Positions 51,332 to 60,849 are shown, numbered from the stretch's first letter. The stretch is DNA of 64,000 nt from Acinetobacter qingfengensis (GCF_008693185.1 NZ_VXKN01000002.1:248001-312000); one strand, 5' to 3'. Notes: a model not told the origin generated them from the letters alone. Numbers and translations: made by a program.

Positions 51332-54109
51332 TTATTTTTTATACATATCTGCTTTTGCCGGAAGGGTTTTATATAAAAGATAGAGTGCCAATCCTTTTAA
51401 TAATTCCCCACTGTAGAAGCCATAAAACATGCCGTTATTTTCTACCCCAGAACCAGTATTTAAACGTGGAACTGCTGTAATACATCCGTTCATGTGGTGG
51501 CCACCAATGCCCGTACTCTGATAAAAATTCTGAATAAATCCTGCGCTCATTTCGATAAAATTTGGCAATGTTTCCAGTTTGCAACCGGCAAAATATGCAA
51601 GGCATGCACCGGATAGCCAAAGCCCGGCCATATCAGGCTGAAAGCCGTAGTAACTAAATTTTGGGACACCATTCACATCCCAATCAGTTACAGTCATGCC
51701 ATTTGCTTTGGACGTTGTATATAACCATTGCAGCCAGTTTTCGACATATTTGATCAGATTTATCGGGACTTCTTTATTTTGCAAAACCAATTCATACCAG
51801 GCTCTTGCAGCAGATGAAAAGGCTCTGGCCTGATAGCCTTGCCATGCGTGTGCATGCCAATGTTTAAAGATCCAGCTATCTGCTGCACCATAGGGCGTGT
51901 TATCCCACCGATTCCAGACATACGCAGCCATTCCGGGTCCTAGCTCGCCATACCAGTTGTAATAAGCAATCTGTGAATCGTATAGAAAATCCACCATGTT
52001 ATTTAGCTTGGTTTCATATTCCCCGGCAGTGTCTTCAATCGTCCAGATAAATGGATGCATATAACCGGGGAAAGGTAAGCCTCGCCAGCCGTTATACACG
52101 GTAGAATTTACACTGGTGTTGTTGGCATAGGGAATAATGCCCGGAGTGTATGCTAGATTTGCTCCGAGATAATTGCTGATATAACAGTCCCCAACTTTTG
52201 CAGTTAATCCTGTAGCACTGGTAAATTTCAATCCAAACAGGACTGTATATGCCACATTATCTGAGAACGTTTCCGGAACATCATTGATGCAATACCATTG
52301 AAATGTTGTGTTTGCCGTCATCGGCAAAATCACCAGTTGCGTAGATCCCAATGTGTAATTGGCCACTGTTGGTTTTGTACCGGTGTTGGTTTGATATGAA
52401 TCAATCGTTAAATCGCTAATCGCTAATGCATGCGTTACAACTTTTGTCGTTGCTGGAAGTGTCCAGTACCAGTTCCAGCCGTCATCGTCAGTAATTCGTA
52501 ATTTTACTGCTGCTGTTGTTGAGTAGCTAATTGAGTTCACAAGAACTTTTGTGGTTTTTAAGCCCCAAAATCCGATGATATAACCATCCGATGTTGCTGG
52601 CATAACTGCCTGGCAAATCCCACCGGCACGGTTGTCGTGTAGCATACCTTCGCCCCATGTTACCGACTTAATCGTATTGCCATAACTACTATGTGCATTT
52701 GATTTGCCAGTGATATATTCAATCCCTGAAGCTGTTGTGGTTTTAACAAAAGAGCTAAGTTTTACGTTATATGTTGTCATTGATGCTGAAGATGGTAACG
52801 TCGCAGAATATTCGGTAACTCCTTCTTCATTCTTATTCGGACCGAGTTTAAATGTACAGGTGACCGTTGGAATGTTGCCATCACTGTCGACACATGCATA
52901 ATTTAGTACGATATTTGCAGTATTATCGACTTTCCACCAAACTGCTTTTTGTTCAATCGTATGTTGTACTGCGACATCCGATGCGATTGTGATATATCCA
53001 TTTGCATCCCGGCCGTAAGTGACTGAAACAGTATTTGGATAGCTGTAACCATAAGAGGTTCCATCGGTAAATGGCGTATTGGCCGTGAGATCCTGGCGAA
53101 AGAATTTATCTGTTAGATCAATGTCGGCATAATCATTACAGACTTTGATTGCCGTTTTCCACATGATGCGGTATTTATCTTCACCTGTGATTTTGTAAAG
53201 CAAATAAGCTGCATCTGCGAACCATTCTTCTGCATCGCTGGCTTGTTGTGCATTCCCATTTGCAATCGGGACTTCACAAGGTTCTTGAAAGATTAGTTCA
53301 TTGCGCTTGATCAGATAGCCACCATGTTCTACTGGTACTCGACAAGTGAAGTTGGTCTTGATTTCTCCATTAACGCTGCTATTTTTTAAACAAATCGTAC
53401 CTTTTTCTGCGTCACTATGGCCAGTGGAAACAACCTGTTTATCTGAATTGATCTTATATCCCTGCCAGTTAATGATCCAATCCACATCATATTGTGTTCC
53501 TGCGGTATTCCAGTCCACCACACCTGTCGCATCAATATGTCTGACTTCTGCAACTAACGATTGCCAAGCAAGATGACCAATAAATGCATACGTCGCTTTA
53601 TCAAGATACTGCCCAAAATAAGGGCTATCATGCGGAATTTTAGCAATACCGTTCACATAATTTAAACTTATGCCTAAAAATCCGGAAGCACTTGGACTGA
53701 TCCAGTCAATCGGATAGTGTGATAAAAAAGGTTCTTTTCCATTTATCGCCCAATGTGCAATCATATTTTGTGGTTCGGCTGGAATGTTTTGTCCGAAATA
53801 AAACCAATTCATGTAACCATCAAACATGGTGATTGCACGATCTAACCAATACTGTTCTTTTGTTGCAAGATAACAATAGGCATAACCTAAAATCTGGATT
53901 GATTGTGCTTCACTATACGCTGCGCCATTCGGATAACCTTGCATGGCACTTTTATTTGAAAAGTGTAGTGCATTTGCAATAATTTCATCTGGGTTAATTA
54001 AGTAATGCTGTAACTCTGCATCTTCTGTCAAACCTGTCGCATTGATTAGAAAGTGTTCATGACCTTTAATCATTTGCAAAGCATTTTGATAATATCCGTT
54101 TGTCGACAT
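51332..54109 (-). CDS. Large glycan-active-like tail protein, candidate depolymerase
   Basis: 925 residues from ATG 54109 (AGG six bases upstream); 54121, which overlaps the preceding stop as ATGA, is an alternative start. N- and C-terminal parts are helical with Trp/Tyr-rich repeats (YWLDRAITMFDGYMNWFYFGQ; EEWFADAAYLLYKITGEDKYR; SWIFKHWHAHAWQGYQARAF), as in alpha/alpha-barrel glycoside hydrolases. The middle (about 360-640) is beta-rich, jelly-roll-like. Lying between the fibre gene and the I-side genes, it is probably a virion protein that binds or cleaves capsular polysaccharide. No catalytic residue could be fixed by eye. Confidence 0.6.
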   Translation of the reverse strand: MSTNGYYQNALQMIKGHEHFLINATGLTEDAELQHYLINPDEIIANALHFSNKSAMQGYPNGAAYSEAQSIQILGYAYCYLATKEQYWLDRAITMFDGYMNWFYFGQNIPAEPQNMIAHWAINGKEPFLSHYPIDWISPSASGFLGISLNYVNGIAKIPHDSPYFGQYLDKATYAFIGHLAWQSLVAEVRHIDATGVVDWNTAGTQYDVDWIINWQGYKINSDKQVVSTGHSDAEKGTICLKNSSVNGEIKTNFTCRVPVEHGGYLIKRNELIFQEPCEVPIANGNAQQASDAEEWFADAAYLLYKITGEDKYRIMWKTAIKVCNDYADIDLTDKFFRQDLTANTPFTDGTSYGYSYPNTVSVTYGRDANGYITIASDVAVQHTIEQKAVWWKVDNTANIVLNYACVDSDGNIPTVTCTFKLGPNKNEEGVTEYSATLPSSASMTTYNVKLSSFVKTTTASGIEYITGKSNAHSSYGNTIKSVTWGEGMLHDNRAGGICQAVMPATSDGYIIGFWGLKTTKVLVNSISYSTTAAVKLRITDDDGWNWYWTLPATTKVVTHALAISDLTIDSYQTNTGTKPTVANYTLGSTQLVILPMTANTTFQWYCINDVPETFSDNVAYTVLFGLKFTSATGLTAKVGDCYISNYLGANLAYTPGIIPYANNTSVNSTVYNGWRGLPFPGYMHPFIWTIEDTAGEYETKLNNMVDFLYDSQIAYYNWYGELGPGMAAYVWNRWDNTPYGAADSWIFKHWHAHAWQGYQARAFSSAARAWYELVLQNKEVPINLIKYVENWLQWLYTTSKANGMTVTDWDVNGVPKFSYYGFQPDMAGLWLSGACLAYFAGCKLETLPNFIEMSAGFIQNFYQSTGIGGHHMNGCITAVPRLNTGSGVENNGMFYGFYSGELLKGLALYLLYKTLPAKADMYKK

Positions 54110-54117
54110 TGTTGACC

Positions 54118-54576
54118 TCATTCAATCCAGCCTGATGACATACTGCCGTACCATGATTGACCGCCATCGGTAGTAAATAGATTAATAATATCGGTAACAT
54201 TTGGATCAAAGGACAATACCGGTTGTCGTCCTTGTGACCATTTAATATTGCTTGCCCACGTCACTTTTCGATTGCCGACCGCATCCTGTTTTAATAACAA
54301 ATTGACTGAGCGCATTTCTGCCTGATCTGGAGAATATGTTGCAAACTGAATCTGTGTTGCTGCTGTTAATACAATATAAAAATTACTGGCTTGTGTAACA
54401 TCAATTGTATGATTGCTGGCACTTGTAAGTGTTTTATACAGATTAAAGCTATGTAAATATTCAGTACGATTTAATAACTGTTGTGCTTGGTTGTTAAATG
54501 TTGATGCTGAAGCCGGATCATTCGTTTCCAGCTTACGGACATTTGAGAATTTTTTTTCTGGGGTTAAATTACTCAT
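54118..54576 (-). CDS. Small tail-fibre-like protein
   Basis: 152 residues with beta-rich C-terminus (ASNIKWSQGRQPVLS, GGQSWYGSMSSGWIE) seen at the ends of phage fibres. It lies two bases after gpI and overlaps the large tail protein start. It may link that protein to the baseplate. Confidence 0.62.
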   Translation of the reverse strand: MSNLTPEKKFSNVRKLETNDPASASTFNNQAQQLLNRTEYLHSFNLYKTLTSASNHTIDVTQASNFYIVLTAATQIQFATYSPDQAEMRSVNLLLKQDAVGNRKVTWASNIKWSQGRQPVLSFDPNVTDIINLFTTDGGQSWYGSMSSGWIE

Positions 54577-54577
54577 T

Positions 54578-55177
54578 TTATTTCACACCATTTAATAAAT
54601 ATGTGCCATCAATGCTCCAGTCACCATTTAAATGCCGGCCACCTGTAGTAAATTGATATTCCATGTCATAACCTGCGGTCACTGCTGCTATTGCATAAGA
54701 GTTGCTATGACTGATAATAAAAATGTCTCCAAAACTCCAATGTGATCTCACATTTTTTGCAGCATTAATGATTTTAATCAGCTTTTTATACTGCTGTTCA
54801 GTCATGCCTTCTTGTTCAATTTTTAAGAAAACTTCAAAAGTGTAAGGGTCGGCTTTTGGTGACTGATTAAACCATTCCCGAACTGTGATATTTAAATCCA
54901 AACTGGTAATGGCTTGTTCAAGGGCTTTGATCGTGCCTTTGTAACAGTGCAGTTCGTAGGCATTTACAATGACATTGCGCTTTTGTTCCTCACTCCAGTT
55001 TCGATCCCACTCGTCAACGGAATGTTCCCATGCCAGAAATGGCAGAATTGAAGCGTCAACAATTTGCGGTTGATTAAAGTCACGAGCCGGTGTACTGACA
55101 GCAGAAATTCTGGCAAATGCCAAAGCAAAGTTTTTTTCAAATGGTGTCGTGTTGGGTGGGAATAAATGTGCCGACAT
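54578..55177 (-). CDS. I: Baseplate protein gpI
   Basis: 199 residues of the P2 gpI family (LPPNTTPFEKNFALAFARI-like start, ILPFLAWEHSVDEWDRNWSEEQKR, YKGTIKALEQAI). It forms the baseplate periphery and attaches fibres. Its ATG shares one base with the J stop region. Confidence 0.92.
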   Translation of the reverse strand: MSAHLFPPNTTPFEKNFALAFARISAVSTPARDFNQPQIVDASILPFLAWEHSVDEWDRNWSEEQKRNVIVNAYELHCYKGTIKALEQAITSLDLNITVREWFNQSPKADPYTFEVFLKIEQEGMTEQQYKKLIKIINAAKNVRSHWSFGDIFIISHSNSYAIAAVTAGYDMEYQFTTGGRHLNGDWSIDGTYLLNGVK

Positions 55178-56061
55178 TAATCTTCTCCGATCAATTTAAG
55201 CGTTACGCTGTCACAATAACCTACTTGCCCGGAGGCAATGCTAATATTCCCGGATGGACTAACGAGATCAACATATTCGACGCCAGGGCGATGTAATGCT
55301 TGATAAATTCCGGAAATACTGACGTCAGCTCCAAGTGAATGAATACTGTCGGTATATGTTTTTAGCGTTGTAGTTGCATCTGCAAGAATGACATCTGCAT
55401 CCGGCCCATCTTTAATTTTAATATTGGCCACAATGTTGTAATGTACGATACTGGCAGAATAAACATTAACATGATCCGTTAATGGCCTTATTTCACTGGC
55501 ATTTAATGCACTTGAGACAATATCAATTAAATCTTCGGGAGCTGTCCCATTCCCTTCGGTCGATAAAACATAAATACTGACAATTCCCGGAGTTGGGGAA
55601 TAAGGTTCAATGTCTTTAACCCGAACATCTGCATTCATACCATGAAAAATATAAGCACCTTCGGATCCGGCTGTTGTGTAACCTTCAGGCGCAAGCTGTA
55701 CACGTTGGCGCAAGGATGCATCGGTTTCCATGATTGCTGTTGTAGTCGCTGTGGCTTCAGTGATCATACGACGAGATAGATTGCGCTCTGCTGCTTTATG
55801 ATCCAAATCTGTGCTACTACTATATGCAAGCAATACGGCTCTTGCGGACTCGTTGGCACGTTGTCTTACTAACATTTCTCGATAAGCAAAAACCTCTGCA
55901 AGTTTATAGGCAGGATCAGATTCTCTTAGCGTTGAATACTCAATGTCCAGAGCATCCATGCGGTCGTAATAGTCCTGAATAATTTCTGCAAGAATGGTTT
56001 CATAGTCGATTTGTTCGACGACTTCAGGCGGTGAAAGTTGAGAGAGATCGATTGCTGTCAT
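55177..56061 (-). CDS. J: Baseplate wedge protein gpJ
   Basis: 294 residues, about the length of P2 gpJ (302), with the family segments LLAYSSSTDLDHKAAERNLSR-type and GAYIFHGMNADVRVKDI. It is the main wedge protein of the baseplate. It overlaps W by four bases. Confidence 0.94.
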   Translation of the reverse strand: MTAIDLSQLSPPEVVEQIDYETILAEIIQDYYDRMDALDIEYSTLRESDPAYKLAEVFAYREMLVRQRANESARAVLLAYSSSTDLDHKAAERNLSRRMITEATATTTAIMETDASLRQRVQLAPEGYTTAGSEGAYIFHGMNADVRVKDIEPYSPTPGIVSIYVLSTEGNGTAPEDLIDIVSSALNASEIRPLTDHVNVYSASIVHYNIVANIKIKDGPDADVILADATTTLKTYTDSIHSLGADVSISGIYQALHRPGVEYVDLVSPSGNISIASGQVGYCDSVTLKLIGED

Positions 56062-56402
56062 GCAGCTGCTCCCATTTGTAATGGAATATTTAGATTAATT
56101 TTCTGATCGGTAAGTAAGTAAACGGCTTCAATATCAAGAATTAACGAGCCTGCGGCAAGTTCTGAAATTGTGATCTGCTCGATAATGATACGATCTTCCC
56201 AGCGTGTGATAGGCGTATAAATTGCGCTATAAAGTTTAAGAATCAGCACATCAGTTACTGGCTGATCAATTAGGTCAGCAATGATTGAACCGTAATCTCG
56301 ACGCATAATCCTACTGCCGAGTGGTGTAGTAAGAATGTCTTGTATGCTTTGCTTGATATGCTCAAGTTCTGCAAGAATACGACCATTAAATCTTGACATC
56401 AT
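56058..56402 (-). CDS. W: Baseplate wedge protein gpW (gp25-like)
   Basis: 114 residues, as in P2 W. It has the gp25/W motif LTTPLGSRIMRRDYGS and the EPR-like WEDRIIIEQ. It works with J in the wedge and overlaps both neighbours. Confidence 0.94.
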   Translation of the reverse strand: MMSRFNGRILAELEHIKQSIQDILTTPLGSRIMRRDYGSIIADLIDQPVTDVLILKLYSAIYTPITRWEDRIIIEQITISELAAGSLILDIEAVYLLTDQKINLNIPLQMGAAA

Positions 56403-57022
56403 GGCACGGGTTCTCCAGATATGTCAGAACCTGATTTAACATTAGCTGTCAGATGGTGTTTTAAACTGATATCACCAGCTGTTACATCGGCTTCTGTACT
56501 AAAATGACCAGATGAATGGCTGCTACCTTGTACTAATTGGCTTCCACCAACTGTATTATTACCCGTCATGGCTACGCTTCCATTGGTTAGGACGTTACCG
56601 TTGATGGTTGTATCACCATTTAATGTGATGCCACCTGGTGCAGTAATAGTTGCAGTACCATCGACTGGTAAAATGGCTTGTAAGTGATGATTTTCGGCAT
56701 CGTATTGAATTACTGCTCCGTCGGAAAATTTCCGCATTTTTATATTCGGATTATTTGAAGGTGCCGGAGAGTCGTTACTGTATAAACCAACTAAGACAAA
56801 GCCATTGGTTAATTCACCTGATGCAGCAAATACAATACACTGCTCCCCTTTTGTTGGTGCATCCCAAGTCGAGTCTGTACCGGCTCTTAAAGTGAGCCAT
56901 GGTAAAGGGCAAGTCTTTATTCCTTGAAAATCAACAATACAAAGGGCTTTGTCATGGTCTATTTCAAAGATCACACCAGGACGGATTAAATTTTCAAGAC
57001 GACGGAGGATATCTATATTCAT
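56399..57022 (-). CDS. V: Baseplate spike protein gpV
   Basis: 207 residues: an OB-fold (about 1-100) and a triple-stranded beta-helix (GGITLNGDTTINGNVLTNGSVAMTG, about 128-155) that forms the membrane-piercing spike. The C-terminal tip reads LKHHLTANVKSG, where P2-like spikes usually have an iron-binding His-x-His (as SHTH). The pattern is altered here. Confidence 0.92.
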   Translation of the reverse strand: MNIDILRRLENLIRPGVIFEIDHDKALCIVDFQGIKTCPLPWLTLRAGTDSTWDAPTKGEQCIVFAASGELTNGFVLVGLYSNDSPAPSNNPNIKMRKFSDGAVIQYDAENHHLQAILPVDGTATITAPGGITLNGDTTINGNVLTNGSVAMTGNNTVGGSQLVQGSSHSSGHFSTEADVTAGDISLKHHLTANVKSGSDISGEPVP

Positions 57023-57066
57023 GCTGCAATCGTGGTGCAGCTTTTTATTTATTGCATGTGTTTATA

Positions 57067-57089
57067 GTTGTAAATGCTTCAAATACAAC
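57067..57089 (-). promoter_or_regulatory. Late-promoter activator site (Ogr box) 3, before V
   Basis: GTTGTA-N11-TACAAC centred at 57078, about 56 bases before the V ATG and adjacent to the S stop. This corresponds to P2 promoter PV for V-W-J-I-fibre genes. With a start about 55 bases from the dyad, the V leader would be nearly absent. Confidence 0.7.
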
Positions 57090-57542
57090 TCATTGCTGAT
57101 TAAAAAAACTTAGGATTTCATTTTCAGTCATATTGATTTCTGACTCGGTAAAGCCAAGTAATTTACGTTGTGCATATTTGACTTTAATCGATTGATTTTT
57201 AGCTTTAACTATATCGACCAATCCGTATTGATGTACTCTGGCAATATTTGAAATTCTGTCATTAAAGCCAATGCTTACTCCATTTGGCATTTTTTCTATT
57301 TTTAGAAACTTGGCTGTTTTTAATCTGTTAAACATTTTACGTCTAATTTTACCCTTCTTTTTTCTGAGGTTTTTCCGGGGAATATATGGGTTCCCTTCTG
57401 GATCTTGTTGCCGGGTAATGCGCTGGCTTTGGCTTTTACGAATCTGTCGAGCAATATGCATGGTAAGTTTGCTACGCTGTTGATCATTTAGCTGATTCAA
57501 CAATGCATTGAGATGCTCGGTCAGCAGTTCCAGCTCTGCCAT
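57090..57542 (-). CDS. S: Tail completion protein gpS
   Basis: 150 residues from the ATG at 57542, the same length as P2 gpS. RKSQSQRITRQQDPEGNPYIPRK is the family core. It completes the head-proximal tail end with R. The frame extends upstream into R, so the later ATG is used. Confidence 0.9.
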   Translation of the reverse strand: MAELELLTEHLNALLNQLNDQQRSKLTMHIARQIRKSQSQRITRQQDPEGNPYIPRKNLRKKKGKIRRKMFNRLKTAKFLKIEKMPNGVSIGFNDRISNIARVHQYGLVDIVKAKNQSIKVKYAQRKLLGFTESEINMTENEILSFFNQQ

Positions 57543-58042
57543 TATAAAAAATATTCCTGTTCTGGATCTCGGGATTGCCATGATGCTAGGGCGGTACCAT
57601 CTTTGTCATACAAAGTAACTTGTTTTGATGGTTCTGCCTTATGATACTGCGGTTCTTCCGGATAAGTGATGGTTAGCTTGTCATGATCATTTTTAACAAT
57701 GATACGTTCAGTGACTGGAATCTGAATCACAAGATCAACTTTATCATTGGATAAAATTTCTGCTTCGAACTTAATGGCACTTTTTGATTTTTCAAGATTT
57801 GCCATTAATTCTGATTGATTAATGCGAATCCAGTCCAGCACTGGAATACTCACCGCTGCAAGATCACCGGCATAGTCGGTCAAAATTAATGTCAAGGTAT
57901 AAACATATTCAAATGACAAGCCATTGGCCAGTGTACTTCTGACCGTTCCTTCATCAGCGAAAACCAGAACTCGTTCTGGATCTCGCTTGAGTTCTGGTAT
58001 AGCAGAAAGTAAATGATCTTTTAAACTTTGCGGTTTTTTCAT
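57542..58042 (-). CDS. R: Tail completion protein gpR
   Basis: 166 residues of the P2 gpR family (LADEGTVRS-like segment and LTLILTDYAGD). It overlaps the endolysin stop by four bases and touches S by one base. It completes the tail before joining to the head. Confidence 0.9.
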   Translation of the reverse strand: MKKPQSLKDHLLSAIPELKRDPERVLVFADEGTVRSTLANGLSFEYVYTLTLILTDYAGDLAAVSIPVLDWIRINQSELMANLEKSKSAIKFEAEILSNDKVDLVIQIPVTERIIVKNDHDKLTITYPEEPQYHKAEPSKQVTLYDKDGTALASWQSRDPEQEYFL

Positions 58043-58893
58043 GCTGCTTTGGTCTCGCCATAAATTGGTTCAAGATGATCCCATTGCTTTTGGAACTTGG
58101 CCTGATAACCCAATTTTTTATAATTCGGACCGTTATACAAAGTAAAAACCGCTTCCCAATTTTGTGCTCGCAACGCATCAATCAGTTTCACTTTTTTATT
58201 GGCAATGGTACCGGATTTAAATTCGATAAATCGAATAAAAGCATCAAGATGATAAGATTCGCTGGCATAATGCTGATCAACAAATTCCTGTACAGATGCA
58301 TAACCTAAATCTTTCCAGTTCTCAGCCATGATTTGGAATTGTCCCCAACTTGCAGACATCAAAGCAGATTCTTCATCAATTTGCTTTGCCAGCTCAAGAC
58401 GGACATATTCCGCAGCATTACCCTGATAGCCACCTGTAGCGGTGTTGACCACATTGGGATACTTAGCCATCATTTTATTGGCAAAATCGAGACCTTTTTT
58501 CTGTTTGAGATAAACATACATACGATGACGTTCAAACAAAATCTTGGGTTTACCATTGCTTAGAAAACCTACGCCATTGCCTTCAACTGCACCAAATACC
58601 CTAATAGTGAGTTCTGATACATTCAAACGTTCGGCTGCTGCTTTGTAATCGCTGTCTTTAAGCAGTTTATCAACGGATTGGCCCAGTAATGCTTGTCGGG
58701 TTTTATCTCCGACTTTACCATCTGCAACTAAACCAACTTTTGTTTGAAAAGAAATGACTGCAAATTCGGTTTGTTCACCAAAATCACCGTCGGTAACCAA
58801 ATCCTTGCCATTTTTACCTTTGTAGCCCAACTTTTTAAGTTGCTGCTGCAATGTAATGACTTCATTGCCTTTTGAACCAAATTTTAAAATCAT
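58039..58893 (-). CDS. Endolysin: peptidoglycan-binding N-acetylmuramidase
   Basis: 284 residues. Residues 1-70 form a peptidoglycan-binding domain (GSKGNEVITLQQQLKKLGY ... DGDFGEQTEFAVISFQ). Residues 90-280 are an N-acetylmuramidase domain with the likely catalytic Glu in VEGNGVGF, plus ASWGQFQIM. There is no signal peptide or anchor, so release needs a holin. It lies between holin genes and R, the P2 lysis position. Confidence 0.92.
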   Translation of the reverse strand: MILKFGSKGNEVITLQQQLKKLGYKGKNGKDLVTDGDFGEQTEFAVISFQTKVGLVADGKVGDKTRQALLGQSVDKLLKDSDYKAAAERLNVSELTIRVFGAVEGNGVGFLSNGKPKILFERHRMYVYLKQKKGLDFANKMMAKYPNVVNTATGGYQGNAAEYVRLELAKQIDEESALMSASWGQFQIMAENWKDLGYASVQEFVDQHYASESYHLDAFIRFIEFKSGTIANKKVKLIDALRAQNWEAVFTLYNGPNYKKLGYQAKFQKQWDHLEPIYGETKAA

Positions 58894-59162
58894 GATGCAC
58901 TCCAGATAAGTTTTGCCACATTACCTTTTGAGCGCAATATCAGTACTGCGAGGAGTACTGCAAAAATAGCGTCCCATAGGGTGACTGGATCTTTAAAAAA
59001 TAGAATGTGAATTGATTGCCCAATGAATGCTGCGATCAGGATTGTGGCCAGTACAGAATATTCCTGACGCTGACGTAAACCGGAGGAATCAAAACAAATA
59101 ATCCGGAGTCCACAGATCAGATAAGCAAATAAGGCAATCAGTTGAAAAATAATTTCGATCAT
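58890..59162 (-). CDS. Putative three-span holin
   Basis: 90 residues with three hydrophobic segments (about 2-24, 38-56, 63-78), of the 3TM holin type found in P2-like phages. It overlaps the endolysin by four bases and should control the timing of lysis. No spanin gene was recognised nearby or in an overlapping frame. Confidence 0.75.
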   Translation of the reverse strand: MIEIIFQLIALFAYLICGLRIICFDSSGLRQRQEYSVLATILIAAFIGQSIHILFFKDPVTLWDAIFAVLLAVLILRSKGNVAKLIWSAS

Positions 59163-59515
59163 GGCTTTCCTCCTCCACGAAATTTATTCCAAATGTCAGA
59201 TAGGCTGGATTGGTCAACCCAGACCATAATTTTTAAAATAATCGGTAACGAAAAAATGGCAGCGATCATGCCTGCGGTTGCGTCATTATTGATAAATGAT
59301 CGAGCTGTAATTTCTGGCGTCAGCAAATAACCAATGCCAGTTGCAAGGATCATCGTCATTAATCGCTGTAGTGGTTTTAAATCTTTTTTCGTGGTTGCAA
59401 ATAATGCAGCACCAAAGACTGCACCTAATAAGGCATTGCCGTTGACGAATGGTAAAAGGGACGCTGCACCAAGTGTAAGGGCTGTTGCAGCTGCTGTTGT
59501 GGTTGGTTCTGCCAT
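59159..59515 (-). CDS. Putative second holin or antiholin
   Basis: 118 residues with three to four hydrophobic segments (ALTLGAASLLPFVNG, ALLGAVFGAALFA, LMTMILATGIGYLL, MIAAIFSLPIILKIMVW) and a charged C-terminus. It overlaps the other holin gene by four bases. A holin/antiholin pair is inferred. Confidence 0.7.
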   Translation of the reverse strand: MAEPTTTAAATALTLGAASLLPFVNGNALLGAVFGAALFATTKKDLKPLQRLMTMILATGIGYLLTPEITARSFINNDATAGMIAAIFSLPIILKIMVWVDQSSLSDIWNKFRGGGKP

Positions 59516-59531
59516 GATTTTATAAACTCAC

Positions 59532-59744
59532 TTAATCCCACAGTTGTATGGTTTGTTTGGTCTGTTGGGGTGTATCGATGTCAGGTAAAATTACTTCGGT
59601 ACCTATTGGCAAAATCACACCGATGTCTGCCAGCTTTGGATTTGCTTCTAGCACTTTTTCAACAACACCAGCACTCCGTCCATAATATCTCCAGCAAATA
59701 CTGTCGATGGTGTCGTTCTGGATGGCAGTTATGGTCTGGGTCAT
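59532..59744 (-). CDS. X: Tail protein gpX (LysM-like)
   Basis: 70 residues from ATG 59744 (CAGGA upstream); a TTG at 59753 is possible. The LysM-like DSICWRYYGRSAGVVEKVLEANPKL is the P2 gpX signature. It is a small tail tip or tube-end protein. Confidence 0.9.
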   Translation of the reverse strand: MTQTITAIQNDTIDSICWRYYGRSAGVVEKVLEANPKLADIGVILPIGTEVILPDIDTPQQTKQTIQLWD

Positions 59745-59749
59745 TAGAT

Positions 59750-59977
59750 TCAATCCTGACTATCCAATAACTCAGTAATCGTCACATCACAGTGATATGA
59801 GGTTGGATTAATGCCGTTGGATCTAGAAAATAATCTGGTTTCTGAACTAACGTTATGTCTTGATAAATCCAAACCCAATTTTTCAGCTACCTGATTCAAT
59901 GACAGTCGTTTCAACTCTTCTTCAGTAAAAGAATAGGTATGTGTCCGTTTATGGGTTTCTTTAGAGATAATTTTCAT
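59750..59977 (-). CDS. Small phage protein of unknown function
   Basis: 75 residues from the ATG at 59977; the frame runs on to 60025 within the neighbour. No family recognised. It sits between X and L, an insertion compared with P2. Confidence 0.55.
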   Translation of the reverse strand: MKIISKETHKRTHTYSFTEEELKRLSLNQVAEKLGLDLSRHNVSSETRLFSRSNGINPTSYHCDVTITELLDSQD

Positions 59978-59984
59978 AAAGCAC

Positions 59985-60305
59985 CTATGGTTTTTTTGGT
60001 GGACTAAATAGACGTTCTGGACCATCTACTAGCATAAATTCACTATCGAACTTTGCTTGTGAGCAAGGTTGGTAACCACCGCCTTGTGCTTGATTCTTAC
60101 AGCCAAAACATTGGCAAGGCTTTTTTTCAAGAAAATGTAGACTTTGATGTCTATCACCACAAAACCAAAACTCAACATTTATGGCATGAATATCTATTCC
60201 AATTTTCGTAGATATCGCTTCAGCAAGAATTTTTGAAACTTCATGATGTTCTAGACAAATGATTGTGCTTTTGCCGTTTGGTGTCATTAAGGTGTATTTC
60301 TTCAT
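59985..60305 (-). CDS. Cys/His-rich phage protein of unknown function
   Basis: 106 residues with a CQCFGCKNQ cluster and a further Cys about 14 residues later, suggesting metal binding. No family recognised. It overlaps L by four bases and is, like its neighbour, an insertion in the X-L region. Confidence 0.6.
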   Translation of the reverse strand: MKKYTLMTPNGKSTIICLEHHEVSKILAEAISTKIGIDIHAINVEFWFCGDRHQSLHFLEKKPCQCFGCKNQAQGGGYQPCSQAKFDSEFMLVDGPERLFSPPKKP

Positions 60306-60751
60306 ATCAACTCCACCACGGTATGGTTTTCACCAAGTAATTGCTGAATGGCCCAATGTTTGTTACGTCGGTAGTCTTCTGAGGTACACTCCATCAGTTC
60401 TGATTTTTTTGCACCGGAATTGGTACTGTCATAAGCCGGATACTTCTCAATCACTTTTGCGGCCACACCATTAGCCACCGCAGAAAAATATAAAACTTCT
60501 GTATCAGGTTTATCATCAACATGGCTCTTTGCTAGATCTGCTAATGTATCTGCCGTCATGACCAGTTTTGACAGCAAGCGATTTACATCGATCATTTCTT
60601 CCCGAACAATTTGACGTAAGCGAATATCTGTGACATCTCCACCAATACGAACATCGCTCCGGATTTCATCAAGAAAAATGACAGGGAAAAATGTGCCATT
60701 CGAGATGATGATATTGCTGGGTGTGCTAATCCCATTTGCGACAAAGCTCAT
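60302..60751 (-). CDS. L: Head completion protein gpL
   Basis: 149 residues of the P2 gpL family (DVRIGGDVTDIRLRQIVREEMIDVNR and HWAIQQLLGE). It finishes the capsid at the portal vertex after packaging. Confidence 0.9.
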   Translation of the reverse strand: MSFVANGISTPSNIIISNGTFFPVIFLDEIRSDVRIGGDVTDIRLRQIVREEMIDVNRLLSKLVMTADTLADLAKSHVDDKPDTEVLYFSAVANGVAAKVIEKYPAYDSTNSGAKKSELMECTSEDYRRNKHWAIQQLLGENHTVVELI

Positions 60752-60849
60752 AGTTATCTCCTTAAAACACTGGGAGGGGCAATGGCTCGGTGAGGATTTA
60801 CTGTGATGATAAAATCACGACCATTGCACTCCAGTGTGGTGCGGGGCAC

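Noticed and set aside
58039-59515. Spanin genes embedded in the lysis region
   Set aside because: I looked for an Rz-like or lipobox-bearing frame overlapping the endolysin and holin genes and saw none that I could support; frames under 60 codons may have been missed.
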